Positions 1 to 9,400 of a stretch of DNA of 35,791 bases are shown here, piece by piece. The notes beneath the pieces were generated by a model. That model saw only the letters and a list, made by a program, of their open reading frames with translations, searched no databases and was not told the DNA's origin. A program made the position numbers and the translations under genes. This DNA is from Campylobacterales bacterium (GTDB lineage: Bacteria > Campylobacterota > Campylobacteria > Campylobacterales > QNZT01). Location of the stretch: positions 1 through 35,791 of the forward strand of contig JAMONX010000086.1 in assembly GCA_027066435.1 (NCBI GenBank), written 5' to 3'. Every line of letters begins with the position of its first letter. Positions within the stretch are counted from its first letter, which is position 1.

Positions 1-126
1 CCATAAGAGTTTAAAAATTAATAATGAGAACTATGACAAATTAGATAAAAATGTAGCATAAGGTAACATGAAATAAAGAGAATTAGATTTTAGAAAAAAT
101 TGTCTTGACTTTTTGGGGTGGTATAA
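1..126. other. AT-rich edge sequence, no gene recognised
   Basis: I see no supported gene here. It precedes the readable part of the IS256-type remnant and may be its more decayed upstream portion or unrelated flank; the reading frame is broken by stops. Confidence 0.4.
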
Positions 127-282
127 GCCTTTCCAAATAAAGATTCTCTATTAAAATTACTCTACATGGGTATAAAAAATGCAAAAGAAAAATGGATTCA
201 GCCAGTACACAATTGGAGTCAAACTATCTCACAATTAGTCATCATTTTTGAAGGTAGATTGGATGAATATTTAGAGCTGTAG
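127..282 (+). pseudogene. IS256-family transposase, C-terminal remnant
   Basis: Reading the frame from 127 gives about 51 residues ending at a TAG stop. They run AFPNKDSLLKLLYMGIKNAK, then a segment containing KWIQPVHNWSQ, and end in IFEGRLDEYLEL. The FPN..LLKLL, W..PV.NW and FEGRLDEY pattern is the usual C-terminal tail of mutator/IS256-type transposases, which are normally about 400 residues. The frame is closed just upstream by a stop, and no DDE catalytic core is present, so the gene is dead. A terminal-repeat-like sequence follows it. It lies downstream of the VTC gene on the opposite strand and marks the left boundary of the envelope block. Confidence 0.7.
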
Positions 283-300
283 CTAAGTGTTACTTTTGGT

Positions 301-328
301 AGCTGACACAGAATTTTTTACGCTCCCC
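301..328. repeat. Probable IS256-type right terminal inverted repeat
   Basis: The sequence starting agctgacacagaatttttta, about 20 bases after the transposase stop, resembles the GC-flanked (tgacacagaatt...) ends typical of IS256-family elements. The matching left end is not in the window, so the target duplication cannot be checked. Confidence 0.45.
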
Positions 329-383
329 ACTTAATGGGTACATAGCCGTTTTGTTTTCTTGGGGTATTATACATCTAATCTTT

Positions 384-1220
384 TTAGTAAAGGGTACTCT
401 TTCTATCATTAAAATTAAAAAATAGATTATGACTCTCGTCATACTCTTTAATTGTTAACATACTCATAGCATATTTTGAAAAAGAGGTTCTTGTAAGTTG
501 AAAATGTCTTATCATGTCAATCATCCACAATGGTACTTGATGAGGGTAGCATTTAAGCTCTAAAACCACGGAACTTCCTATGGGTCTGTTTGGCTCTTTT
601 ATATATACAAGTTCATTATCATAAGGTGTTAATTTTTTTGTATCTGGCTGTAGTGTATAGTCATTTTCAAGATAACAGCACATATCTATATCCATAGTAA
701 CTCTTACATACTCATCTACTTCCGAAACAAATGCTCTTCTTTTATATTGGGTAAATATTTTTGGAGTTGCTGCATATTTTAGTGCTGTTACATAAAATAA
801 CTCTTTGTTAACCATTTCAGACTCTTTACCTTGAAGATGTGTTCTGTATTCTATGTCTGTAAACATTCTTGACCACTCATCATCATCAATCATGCATCTA
901 TATTTATTTACACTATTTGCATCTTTATATTTTATCTCAAGAAAATATGGAGGAACTGGGTTATTCCCATAAGCTCTAGCTCTCATGTTGAATCTTGGAT
1001 TTTTTGTATAAAGACGATTTGTTAAAAAAGTATAATTTGGTGTATCATAATATAAACTATTTACAGGATAAAAAAAGTTTTCTGCGCTTTCTGAGTGACC
1101 ATCAAGCACACAATAATTCATTAAATAATCTGTCATAGGCTTAACTATCTCAAAGGGTATAATATATTTTAACTCATACCTATCTAGTTTTGATATGAAA
1201 GAACCGCCTAAATTTGCCAT
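384..1220 (-). CDS. VTC-domain polyphosphate polymerase
   Basis: A 278-residue protein that is almost entirely one VTC domain, the catalytic fold of the yeast vacuolar transporter chaperone (VTC4), which makes polyphosphate from ATP inside a basic tunnel. The expected landmarks are present in order: RYELKY near residue 14, a YYDT segment, MRARAY followed by FLEIKYKD, QYKRRAFV, RVTMDID, VLELKCY and SKYAMSM. The basic and acidic tunnel residues therefore look intact. There is no signal peptide or membrane segment, so it should work in the cytosol. It is the last gene of the minus-strand operon, starting 12 bases after the TolC-like stop. In other bacteria VTC-domain genes often sit beside DUF4956 and CotH genes, as here. 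Polyphosphate synthesis is the expected activity; coupling to export is inference. Confidence 0.88.
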   Translation of the reverse strand: MANLGGSFISKLDRYELKYIIPFEIVKPMTDYLMNYCVLDGHSESAENFFYPVNSLYYDTPNYTFLTNRLYTKNPRFNMRARAYGNNPVPPYFLEIKYKDANSVNKYRCMIDDDEWSRMFTDIEYRTHLQGKESEMVNKELFYVTALKYAATPKIFTQYKRRAFVSEVDEYVRVTMDIDMCCYLENDYTLQPDTKKLTPYDNELVYIKEPNRPIGSSVVLELKCYPHQVPLWMIDMIRHFQLTRTSFSKYAMSMLTIKEYDESHNLFFNFNDRKSTLY

Positions 1221-1232
1221 TTTTTATATACC

Positions 1233-2447
1233 TTATTTTTTAAGAAGTGAGTTAATAGTCAAATTATTAGTTCTATACAAAAGATCAATAAATTTACTAT
1301 ATAACTCCTTCTTTGTTTTAATTAAATTCCTTTTAATTTCTAAATGGTTATTTTCAAAAACAAGTAATTTAAGTGGATCAGAATTCTTAAATTCTTGATA
1401 AGCTTGAAAAAAACTATCATTTTCAATGCTCTCTTTAGCATACAATATATTTGAGTTTAAAATATCAATTTCTTTCATTATGGATAAGATTTGATATTTT
1501 AAATCTTCCTCTTTCTTATTCAATTTATTTTGTGCATCTAAAAATTTTATTTTTTCATTAACACTTTTTAATATATTACTTCCAGACCATGTTTTTTCTA
1601 GGCTTAATCCAACAGATAGTGACTTTTTAAATACATTTTCATTTTCATATTTTAAATCAATACTATTTATGTGAAATCCATCTGCTATTTTTGAAAGCTC
1701 CATTTTATCTTTAGCTAACAAAACTTCTATCTGCTCTTTTTCTAAAAATTTTAGAGATGTTTTATTGAAGTCATTTTTATTTTTATTGATAAAGCTAATT
1801 ATCTCTTGTACACTTATAAAAGCTCTCTTTTCAAATGCATTATCAATCTTTTCAATGTCTACATCTGGAATATATTGTCTAATTTTTAATAAATTATTAT
1901 AATACTTTTGTTTTTTCTTTAACAAACTATACTCTATCTTTTGCACTCTCTTTTTTATCTTTGCTAAATTAATAACATCTGTAACACTATCAGTAACGCT
2001 GAGTGCCAAATCTAGCTGTCTCTTATTAATATCTAATAAATTTTGCATATTTTGATAAGACTTTTTTTGAAAATTTGTATTAATGAGTAAATCATAGTGC
2101 CTTTTTAGGGCTTTAGATTTAGTATTTTCATAAGAGATATCAACTCTGTTTTTTGATAAGTTATAAATCTCCTCTTCTTTGTCTATTTGTGAAAATGTTT
2201 TAGGATAAAGTCTTAATTCAAAAGCAACATCAATATTTTCTTTATCAAACCTAGAGTAGCCGACATTAAACCTTGCTTTTTCAATCAAAGTTTTATTAAA
2301 TCCATTTTCAGCAAAAATTTCTTGCTTTGCTTCTATGTTTTTTAAACTTTGATATTCACTAAATGAGAGTAAAAACTTTTCTAAAATAGGCTCTGCCGAT
2401 AAACTACAGATACAAAACCAACCTATAATAATTAATTTTTTTTGCAT
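1233..2447 (-). CDS. TolC-like outer membrane efflux protein
   Basis: About 404 residues, with a signal peptide (hydrophobic run then CSLSA-E) and long helical, Lys/Asn/Leu-rich repeats such as DINKRQLDLALS and RAFISVQEIISFINKNK, which fit the outer-membrane-factor (TolC/OEP) fold. It is shorter and more diverged than typical TolC. I chose the ATG at 2447 over the TTG one codon upstream. With it the start overlaps the HlyD-like stop as TGATG, which suggests translational coupling. Together with the HlyD-like adaptor it should form a periplasm-spanning conduit. No ABC or MFS pump is encoded next to it; the only inner-membrane partner in the operon is the DUF4956 protein. Confidence 0.75.
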   Translation of the reverse strand: MQKKLIIIGWFCICSLSAEPILEKFLLSFSEYQSLKNIEAKQEIFAENGFNKTLIEKARFNVGYSRFDKENIDVAFELRLYPKTFSQIDKEEEIYNLSKNRVDISYENTKSKALKRHYDLLINTNFQKKSYQNMQNLLDINKRQLDLALSVTDSVTDVINLAKIKKRVQKIEYSLLKKKQKYYNNLLKIRQYIPDVDIEKIDNAFEKRAFISVQEIISFINKNKNDFNKTSLKFLEKEQIEVLLAKDKMELSKIADGFHINSIDLKYENENVFKKSLSVGLSLEKTWSGSNILKSVNEKIKFLDAQNKLNKKEEDLKYQILSIMKEIDILNSNILYAKESIENDSFFQAYQEFKNSDPLKLLVFENNHLEIKRNLIKTKKELYSKFIDLLYRTNNLTINSLLKK

Positions 2448-3505
2448 CAATTTAACTTTAAAAACTCTAGCAAAGCAATAACTTTTGTCTCAAAAATACT
2501 CTTCTTTTCTAGAGATGAATTAATCATCACTTTTTTACCTAATTGCAGACTATTTTCAGGAAGACTAATAAGTACTTTGTAGCCCCAAAGTGGAACAATT
2601 TTATATTTTTTAAGCTTAATGGGAATCTCTTCTATACGATTTTCGATACTTTCAATTGTTCCATAAACCATGTTTTTACTACTATTTGTTTTATTAAAAG
2701 CAAATACTTCAACCTTTTGTCCAACTTTGAGATCATTGATAATATCTTCATGGATATAGCCAGTTGCAAACTTCGGGTAAACAGAATGAATTGTCAAAAG
2801 AGTGTCATATGCTTTTATTGTGGCATTTCTATTATAGTTCATCGAACCTATTTCACCATCAATTGGAGAATAAACTATTAATTTCTCCTCTTTTTCACTC
2901 AAAATCTTTTTCTCTTCTAAAAGCTTATGTATTTGTGCTTCAAAAGGTGTATTAACATGTTCTAATTTTTGCATTAATTGTTTTTTATGACTCTCATATA
3001 CTATTTGTTTTGATTGCTTATCTTTTTTTAATGATTTTATTTTGTATTCTAAAGTTGCAAAAGAATTTCTATCTATATCTATAATTGACTGAAGTAACTT
3101 TTTATTCTCATTTAATTTTAATCTGCTCTGCTTGATTTGCATATTGAGTTTTTCTATTGCAATTTTATATTTTATATCAAGTATTTGAAGCTCTCCATTA
3201 ATATCATTAACTTTAATTAATTTTTTAGCTTGTGATTCACTTATTTTAGAATTTACAATACTTACTTTAGCAGATAAATTAGATCTAAATAGTTCTATAA
3301 GTAAATCACCTTTTTTTACTTCTTCACCCGGTAAAACATGCGTTTTAACTATCTGTACTGCGTATGGAAAATTTATCTTTTGCTCTTTATTTGAAGTAAG
3401 TCCAATAAATTTATCTACCTTTGCTTGATTAAAAACTGTAATAAAAACAAGTAACAAAATAGCACCAATCCATGCTGCCCAAAGTATCCATTTACCTGTT
3501 TTCAT
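2447..3505 (-). CDS. HlyD-family membrane fusion (periplasmic adaptor) protein
   Basis: A 352-residue protein with one N-terminal membrane segment (about residues 6-25, WILWAAWIGAILLLVFITVF). It has a biotinyl/lipoyl-like half motif (VQIVKTHVLPGEEVKKGDLL), a long coiled-coil hairpin (about 75-195), the second lipoyl half (EKLIVYSPIDGEIGSM) and beta-barrel segments ending GKKVMINSSLE. This is the standard adaptor layout linking an inner-membrane component to a TolC-type channel. Its ATG overlaps the DUF4956 stop by four bases, and its stop overlaps the TolC-like start, so the three are tightly coupled. The cargo is unknown; the operon suggests a polyphosphate- or CotH-related product. Confidence 0.85.
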   Translation of the reverse strand: MKTGKWILWAAWIGAILLLVFITVFNQAKVDKFIGLTSNKEQKINFPYAVQIVKTHVLPGEEVKKGDLLIELFRSNLSAKVSIVNSKISESQAKKLIKVNDINGELQILDIKYKIAIEKLNMQIKQSRLKLNENKKLLQSIIDIDRNSFATLEYKIKSLKKDKQSKQIVYESHKKQLMQKLEHVNTPFEAQIHKLLEEKKILSEKEEKLIVYSPIDGEIGSMNYNRNATIKAYDTLLTIHSVYPKFATGYIHEDIINDLKVGQKVEVFAFNKTNSSKNMVYGTIESIENRIEEIPIKLKKYKIVPLWGYKVLISLPENSLQLGKKVMINSSLEKKSIFETKVIALLEFLKLN

Positions 3506-4185
3506 AACTCTACCGTCGCTTCTTGCATCATAAAATGTATCCCTTTTATTGAGGGAATTTTGTTTAATGATTCTACAAAATCATCATGACGAGCACCTTT
3601 TTTTAACTTAACCTGATAAGCATAATCAATTCGATTACCTTGTGCCATATCTCGAAGAGTAATTAAAGCAAATGTTCTACAAGATTTCCGCATACACTTC
3701 TCCAAAGCCTCTTTATTATCAGACTCATTTTCAAGACTAAAACGAAGCATTCCATCAAAAAAGCTACTCTCTCCAAAAGGAGATACATACAATATAAAAG
3801 CAGCTATGATAAACATAGCTGTTCCTACTATTGCAATACTATAGCCATTTACACCACATGATACACCAACTGCTAAAGAAGCAAAAACAAAAACAATGTC
3901 ACGAGAATCTTTGAAATTTGTACGAAATCGAATCACTGCCATAGCCGCCATTATACCAAGCCCCCTAGCTAGATTATCACCAACTGCCTGCATAACAGTT
4001 GAAGCGACTATTGAAATCAAAATCAATGTTTGAACATAATTTCGAGAGTAAGAAAGTGCTCTATATGTCTTTTCATATGTAATAGCAATAAGTGTGGATA
4101 ATACAAATGCCAATAAAGATGAATACACCAAAGATATTATTGTAATATTTCCAGTTGTTGTTTGAAGTGTCATAAAATCTAACAA
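3502..4185 (-). CDS. DUF4956 multi-spanning membrane protein
   Basis: A 227-residue protein with four probable membrane segments in the first 145 residues. It has the conserved core motif RGLGIMAAMAVIRFRTNFKD, followed by DIVFVFASLAVGVSCG, which is diagnostic of DUF4956, and a soluble C-terminal domain of about 80 residues. The start is a TTG with a well-placed AAGGA seven bases upstream. It is the first gene of the operon DUF4956-HlyD-TolC-VTC. DUF4956 has no settled function, but it is repeatedly found with VTC and CotH genes. By analogy with the yeast VTC complex, where membrane subunits carry the new polyphosphate chain across, it could be the inner-membrane channel or anchor for the VTC enzyme. 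That role is inference. Confidence 0.85.
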   Translation of the reverse strand: MLDFMTLQTTTGNITIISLVYSSLLAFVLSTLIAITYEKTYRALSYSRNYVQTLILISIVASTVMQAVGDNLARGLGIMAAMAVIRFRTNFKDSRDIVFVFASLAVGVSCGVNGYSIAIVGTAMFIIAAFILYVSPFGESSFFDGMLRFSLENESDNKEALEKCMRKSCRTFALITLRDMAQGNRIDYAYQVKLKKGARHDDFVESLNKIPSIKGIHFMMQEATVEL

Positions 4186-4205
4186 TTGATTTTCCTTTAA
4201 TTATG

Positions 4206-4228
4206 TTTTATAGTGGTATACTATAAAA
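4206..4228. promoter_or_regulatory. 9-bp perfect dyad in the divergent promoter region
   Basis: TTTTATAGT and ACTATAAAA are perfect inverted arms around a 5-base spacer, about 20 bases upstream of the DUF4956 start. A weaker dyad, TTTAATA-5-TATTAAA, lies at 4246-4264. The 124-bp gap separates the minus-strand transport/VTC operon from the plus-strand lipoprotein genes, so this may be a shared operator. No regulator gene lies next to it. Confidence 0.4.
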
Positions 4229-4309
4229 TAAGTTTAATTTTTATATTTAATATATTGTATTAAACTTTATATTAAACCTATATTGTAATACATAAATAAA
4301 AGGAATAAC

Positions 4310-5119
4310 TTGTATAAAATTTTTAGTTTAATAATATTTATATTTCTACTTGGCTGTGGAAGTGAAAATAGCAAAAAAATTGAAAAAATTGAAAAAATTG
4401 GAACAATTGTATCAATAAAAGAAGCCTCTGGCATATGCTATGTAGCTAAAACTGATACACTTTTTGTTGTTGGTGACAATGGTTTTGTATATGAAATTGA
4501 TAAAAATGGTTTAGAATTGAATAAAAAAGATTTTAGATGGAGAAAAAATAATGATTTTGAAGGTATTACTTACGATGACCAGAGAGATTTACTCTATATC
4601 GCAATAGAAGGTGTAGATAATATATTGGTTCTAAATAGAACTTTAGACTATTTAAGAGAGGTTAATATAAAAAGGCAAGATAGTGATGGTAGAGATATCT
4701 TAGCAAATGGAGGTGAAGGATTAGAAGGCATCTCTATATATAATGGTCAAGTTTATGCATCTAATCAATCTTTTGTTAAGTTGATTGCATCTGAATCTGA
4801 CCCTTCAGTTTTAATTAAACTTGACTCAGTAACTAGCAACAAAGCTTCTATTGAAGAGGTAATTGATATAGGCTATATAAATATCTCTGGGATGACATTT
4901 TATAATAACCTACTATATCTGGTTAGTGATACTGATGACTTATTGATTAAATATGACATTATAAGTGATAAAGTGTTAGATGAACAACCTATAAAAGAGA
5001 TAAATAAAGTACTTGTTGATGTTTCATTAGAAGGTGTAGCTTTTGACAATGACAGGTATATATACTTTGCAATCGATGATAAAAATGAAGGAAAAATAGT
5101 AAAATATAAATTTTTTTAG
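4310..5119 (+). CDS. Lipoprotein, SdiA-regulated/YjiK-like beta-propeller
   Basis: A 269-residue protein. The start is a TTG with a good AAAGGA upstream. The lipoprotein signal ends FIFLLGC, placing the lipidated Cys near residue 16. The body has blocks such as EASGICY, TLFVVGDNGFVYEID, DFEGITYDD, EGLEGISIYNG, ISGMTFYNNLLYLVSD and LEGVAFDNDRYIYFAID, the repeating blades of the SdiA-regulated/YjiK (phytase-like esterase) propeller family. It heads the plus-strand set of surface lipoproteins, diverging from the VTC export operon. A propeller that binds a phosphorylated ligand or scaffolds a complex is possible, but no catalytic claim can be made. Confidence 0.75.
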   Translation: MYKIFSLIIFIFLLGCGSENSKKIEKIEKIGTIVSIKEASGICYVAKTDTLFVVGDNGFVYEIDKNGLELNKKDFRWRKNNDFEGITYDDQRDLLYIAIEGVDNILVLNRTLDYLREVNIKRQDSDGRDILANGGEGLEGISIYNGQVYASNQSFVKLIASESDPSVLIKLDSVTSNKASIEEVIDIGYINISGMTFYNNLLYLVSDTDDLLIKYDIISDKVLDEQPIKEINKVLVDVSLEGVAFDNDRYIYFAIDDKNEGKIVKYKFF

Positions 5120-5196
5120 ATTAAAGCATTTTTTTATATTTATTTAAGTATATTGGAAATTCAAAGTAAAAATATTTTAATATTGAGGTTATAGGC

Positions 5197-6435
5197 ATGA
5201 AAATTACAAATAGTATTATATCATTCTCAGCATCACTACTTCTGTTTTTATCAGGTTGTGGAGGCGGAAGTGGAGATACCCCTGATCCTGCTCCTATAGA
5301 GGGTTCAAAACTGGTTATTAGTGAAATTTTAGCAGAAAACAATAGTACCAATACAGATCCAGATTTAAATCTCTTTAGTGATTGGATTGAAGTACAAAAT
5401 ATATCTACAGAAGAGTTGGATATTAGCGGCTATGGATTAAGTGATACTAGCAAAGAGATAAAATGGAATTTTCCAAATGATACAAAAATTGCAGCAGGTG
5501 CATATTTGCTAATATGGGCTGATGATTTTAATGAGACTTTAAATCCAAATCCTACTGCTTTACATACTAACTTTAAAATCAAATCGAATGATGAAAGTGT
5601 TACCCTTTTTGACTCAGCCGGTGCTTTGATAAATCAAGTGAAATTAAAAGATCATAAAACGACAGAGTCTGACATATCTATTGCAAGAGGAGCTGACGAT
5701 ACCTTCACTCTAGCAATTACACCAACTCCTGGAAGGGCAAATGATTCAGCATCAGTGACTGTATCACAAAAACCAAGTTTTTCAATATCAGAAGGTGTTT
5801 ATTCAGTTGCATTTAGTGTAACAATTACTGCTGGAAATGGTGCGGATATATATTATACACTAGATGGAAGTGATGCGACCCAAAACTCTATGAAGTATAT
5901 AAGCCCCATATCGATTAACGAAAACAAAACAACACTAAAATCTATTGCTAAAGAGCAGGGAAGTACCAAGTTAATTAGCAAAGAAAAAAGTGTTACTTAT
6001 GTAATTGCACCGGCACATGATGTTGTTATCAATGAGCTGTTTGCAGATAACAATAACACAAGTATGCAAATATATGAAAAAGATGACTGGATAGAATTAT
6101 ATAATACTGCAGCAACTCCAGTTGTTTTAGACGGATACCGATTAAGTGATTCAAAGAAGCTTGAAAACTCAAATTGGGTAATACCAAATGGTACAACAAT
6201 AGGTGCAAATGGATATTTGATCATATGGGCTGATAATAACAACTCAACAACCCAACTTCGCACAGACTTTAAATTAAGCAATAAAGGAGATTCTGTTGTA
6301 CTTTATAATGATAGTGACTTTATTATTGATTTTATAGATTATGGCAGTCTAAAAAATGGTCAATCTTTATCAAAACAAGGTGACAATAACTTTACTAAAG
6401 CAACACCAACACCAAATGAAGTAAATAGCCAATAA
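5197..6435 (+). CDS. Lamin-tail-domain lipoprotein (LTD-CHB_HEX_C-LTD)
   Basis: A 412-residue protein. The signal ends LFLSGC (Cys21), followed by a Gly/Ser/Pro linker. There are two lamin-tail domains at about residues 36-160 (KLVISEILAEN...DWIEVQN...LSD...YLLIWADD) and 272-405 (DVVINELFADN...DWIELYN...YLIIWADN). Between them, at about 190-268, is a chitobiase-C-terminal-like domain (PSFSISEGVYS...YYTLDGSD). The same LTD and chitobiase-like modules occur in the two CotH proteins directly downstream, so the three genes probably share a domain pool and act at the same place on the cell surface. LTD domains are thought to be adhesive or protein-binding. No enzyme domain is present here; it could be a structural partner or a CotH substrate. 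Confidence 0.85.
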   Translation: MKITNSIISFSASLLLFLSGCGGGSGDTPDPAPIEGSKLVISEILAENNSTNTDPDLNLFSDWIEVQNISTEELDISGYGLSDTSKEIKWNFPNDTKIAAGAYLLIWADDFNETLNPNPTALHTNFKIKSNDESVTLFDSAGALINQVKLKDHKTTESDISIARGADDTFTLAITPTPGRANDSASVTVSQKPSFSISEGVYSVAFSVTITAGNGADIYYTLDGSDATQNSMKYISPISINENKTTLKSIAKEQGSTKLISKEKSVTYVIAPAHDVVINELFADNNNTSMQIYEKDDWIELYNTAATPVVLDGYRLSDSKKLENSNWVIPNGTTIGANGYLIIWADNNNSTTQLRTDFKLSNKGDSVVLYNDSDFIIDFIDYGSLKNGQSLSKQGDNNFTKATPTPNEVNSQ

Positions 6436-6451
6436 AAAGGAAAAATACAAT

Positions 6452-9400
6452 ATGAAAACTGAACTTAACTTACACCATTATGTTAAGATAACTCTCTTTA
6501 CTTTACTACTTTTACTAAGTGGGTGTGGAGGAAGCAACCAAACACAACGAACAGATAACAACCAAACACAACCAACAGATGGCAACCAAACACAATCAAC
6601 AATAAAAGATAAAATATCACCAGAAATTACTATATTAGGGGATAAAAAAGTTTTTCTTAGTGTTGGTGACACTTATCAAGATCCTGGTGCAATTGCAACC
6701 GATAGTATAGATGGAGATATATCCACATCTATACAAACAACCTCAAATATTAACTTTAACACACCAGGTGAATATACCATAACTTATCAAGTTTCAGACA
6801 AAGATGGCAACAGTGTTATTGTAACTAGAAAGATTATGATACAAGATATCATTACATCCCCGCAACCTCGAGCAGGACTAACTATAAATGAAATATTAAC
6901 CGCAAATACATATTCTGAACTTGATCCAAAGTTTAAACAGTTTTCAGATTGGATTGAACTCTATAACAATGATAATAGTGCAAAAGATATTGGAGGATAT
7001 TATCTAAGTGATGATGTAAACAATTCAAGAAAATGGAAAATTCCAAGTGGCACAATGATAGGTTCAAAAGATTATTTATTGATTTGGGCAGATAAAGAAG
7101 ATACTGGATTACACACTAATTTTAGTTTAAGTGCTGATGGTGAAATAGTAACTCTTTCAGATTTAAATGGAAATATAGTTGATAGTGTTGAATTTGATAA
7201 ACAAAGGAGTGATGTCTCTTGTAGTAAGATAAATGATAAAATATATTATATGAAGCCAACACCAGCAAATGCTAATGGCATAGCACATGGGGAGCTTTGG
7301 AGTTCTAAAAAACCAGATTTTTCACTGCAAAGTGGATTTTATGATGGTACTCAAACCATAGAATTAACACAAAAAAAACAAGGTGCTATTTACTATACAA
7401 CAAACGGTTCAATACCGACAAAAAATTCTACTAAATACACACAGCCAATTTCAATCAACAAAACAACAGTAATAAGAGCTAGAGCTTTAGAAAATGGAAA
7501 ATTTTTAAGTTCAATTAAAAATAGAACATATTTGATTAATGAAAATATTACTCTGCCTGTTGTCTCTTTGGCTATTGATGATAAATATTTGTATGATGAA
7601 AAAACTGGAATTTACACAGTAGGTACGGATGAAAATGGTAATCCACACCCTACACCTGAAGAGGATGATGATTGGGATAGTGCAAATTATTTTCGTAACT
7701 GGATGCGTCCTGCAAGTATTGAATATTTTAAAGACGGTAAATCTAAATTCTCTGAAAATGTAGGTCTTAGAATATATGGTGATGGAAGTAGAAAAAGAGA
7801 GCAAAAATCACTTGCTATTTTTGCAAAAGATAAATATGGTTCAAAATCTATAAATTACAAACTCTTTCCAGATAGGAATATTAAAAAGATAAAAAGTTTT
7901 ACACTACGAAGATCTGATGAGCGAACTAACTTAAGAGATGGGCTTTCACAAACTATTATCAAGGATGTTATGGATTTAGATTATCAATCTTATCATCCTA
8001 CAGTTGTATTTATCAATGGACAATATTGGGGTATACTGAATGTTCGAGAGAAATTAAATGAGGCTTATTTAGAAGCACACCACAATGTAGACCCAGATGC
8101 TATTAATATAATTACTCCTTATAGTGAAACAGTGTACAGAGCAACATCTGGTACAGCTACAGAATATACTCAACTTATCCAATACATAAAAGACAATAGC
8201 TCATCTGCATCTACTGATACATTCTATGAACATATTTCTTCAAAAATTGATTTGAAAAATTATCTAAATTATATTATTACACAAAATTTTGTAAATAATA
8301 CAGATTGGGCTATTAGAAATATAAAATTTTGGAAAGAGCAAAAAGAGGATTCAAAATGGAGGTGGATGTTATATGATTTAGATAGTGCTTTTTGGGATGT
8401 AAGAGATAACCCATTTGTATTTTCGTTGGCATTAGATGGAATAGGTTATATAAATCCAGCATGGTCAACTTATTTTCAAAGAAGCTTATTAGATAATAGT
8501 AAAATTCAAAATGAATTTATTAGCAAATTTACTTCTCATTTATATACAACTTTTCAACCATCAAGAATTGAAGGTATTATTGACAAGCTTGCTAATCAAC
8601 TTAAACCAGAAATTCAAAGACATTTTGCTAAATGGCCAGAAGATAATCCCGTTACAAATTTTGATAGTTCCTTATCTTCACTCTATGGTTTTGCACAAGA
8701 GAGACAAGACATTATGAGAGGACATTTGGCTTCACAATTTGGTGTATCTGGGAACAACATATTAGAGATTCAAAAAAACCAAAATGGGACAATTTACCTA
8801 GATGACATCAAACTTGATGATACATTTAGCGGACATTATTTTAATAATGCAAAAGTAACTATAAAAGCTGTAGCAAATATAGGATACAAATTTAGTAGAT
8901 GGACGGGAGACAATACAAGCAGTACATCTGAAATTAGTTTAACCATAAATTCAGATACAACTATTGGAGCAGTGTTTGAGGTAGTGCCTATGCCAAGTAT
9001 TGTCATAAATGAGATTAATTATAAATCATCTTCTGATTTTGATACAAAAGATTGGTTAGAATTATATAATTATGGAGATACTTCCATAAGTTTATCTGGA
9101 TGGGAAATTAAAGACAATAATGATAATAGTTCATTTATCATCCCAAATAATACAACACTTACTCAAAATAGTTATCTCATAATTTCCCAAGATAGAGCAA
9201 CTTTTCAAGTATACTATACAAATATAACAAATGTTTTGGGTGATTTTCAGTTTGGTTTAGGTAGAGATGGTGATACCGTGAGACTATACAACTCTGAAGG
9301 TACTTTAATAGATAGCGTTACATACAATCAAAGTTGGCCAAATGCAGATGCAAATGGAAAAACACTCTCTTTAGTAAATCCACAAAGTGATAATACTCTG

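Noticed and set aside
6536-6607. CRISPR-like array
   Set aside because: The 24-bp units are contiguous, in frame and coding, with no spacers.
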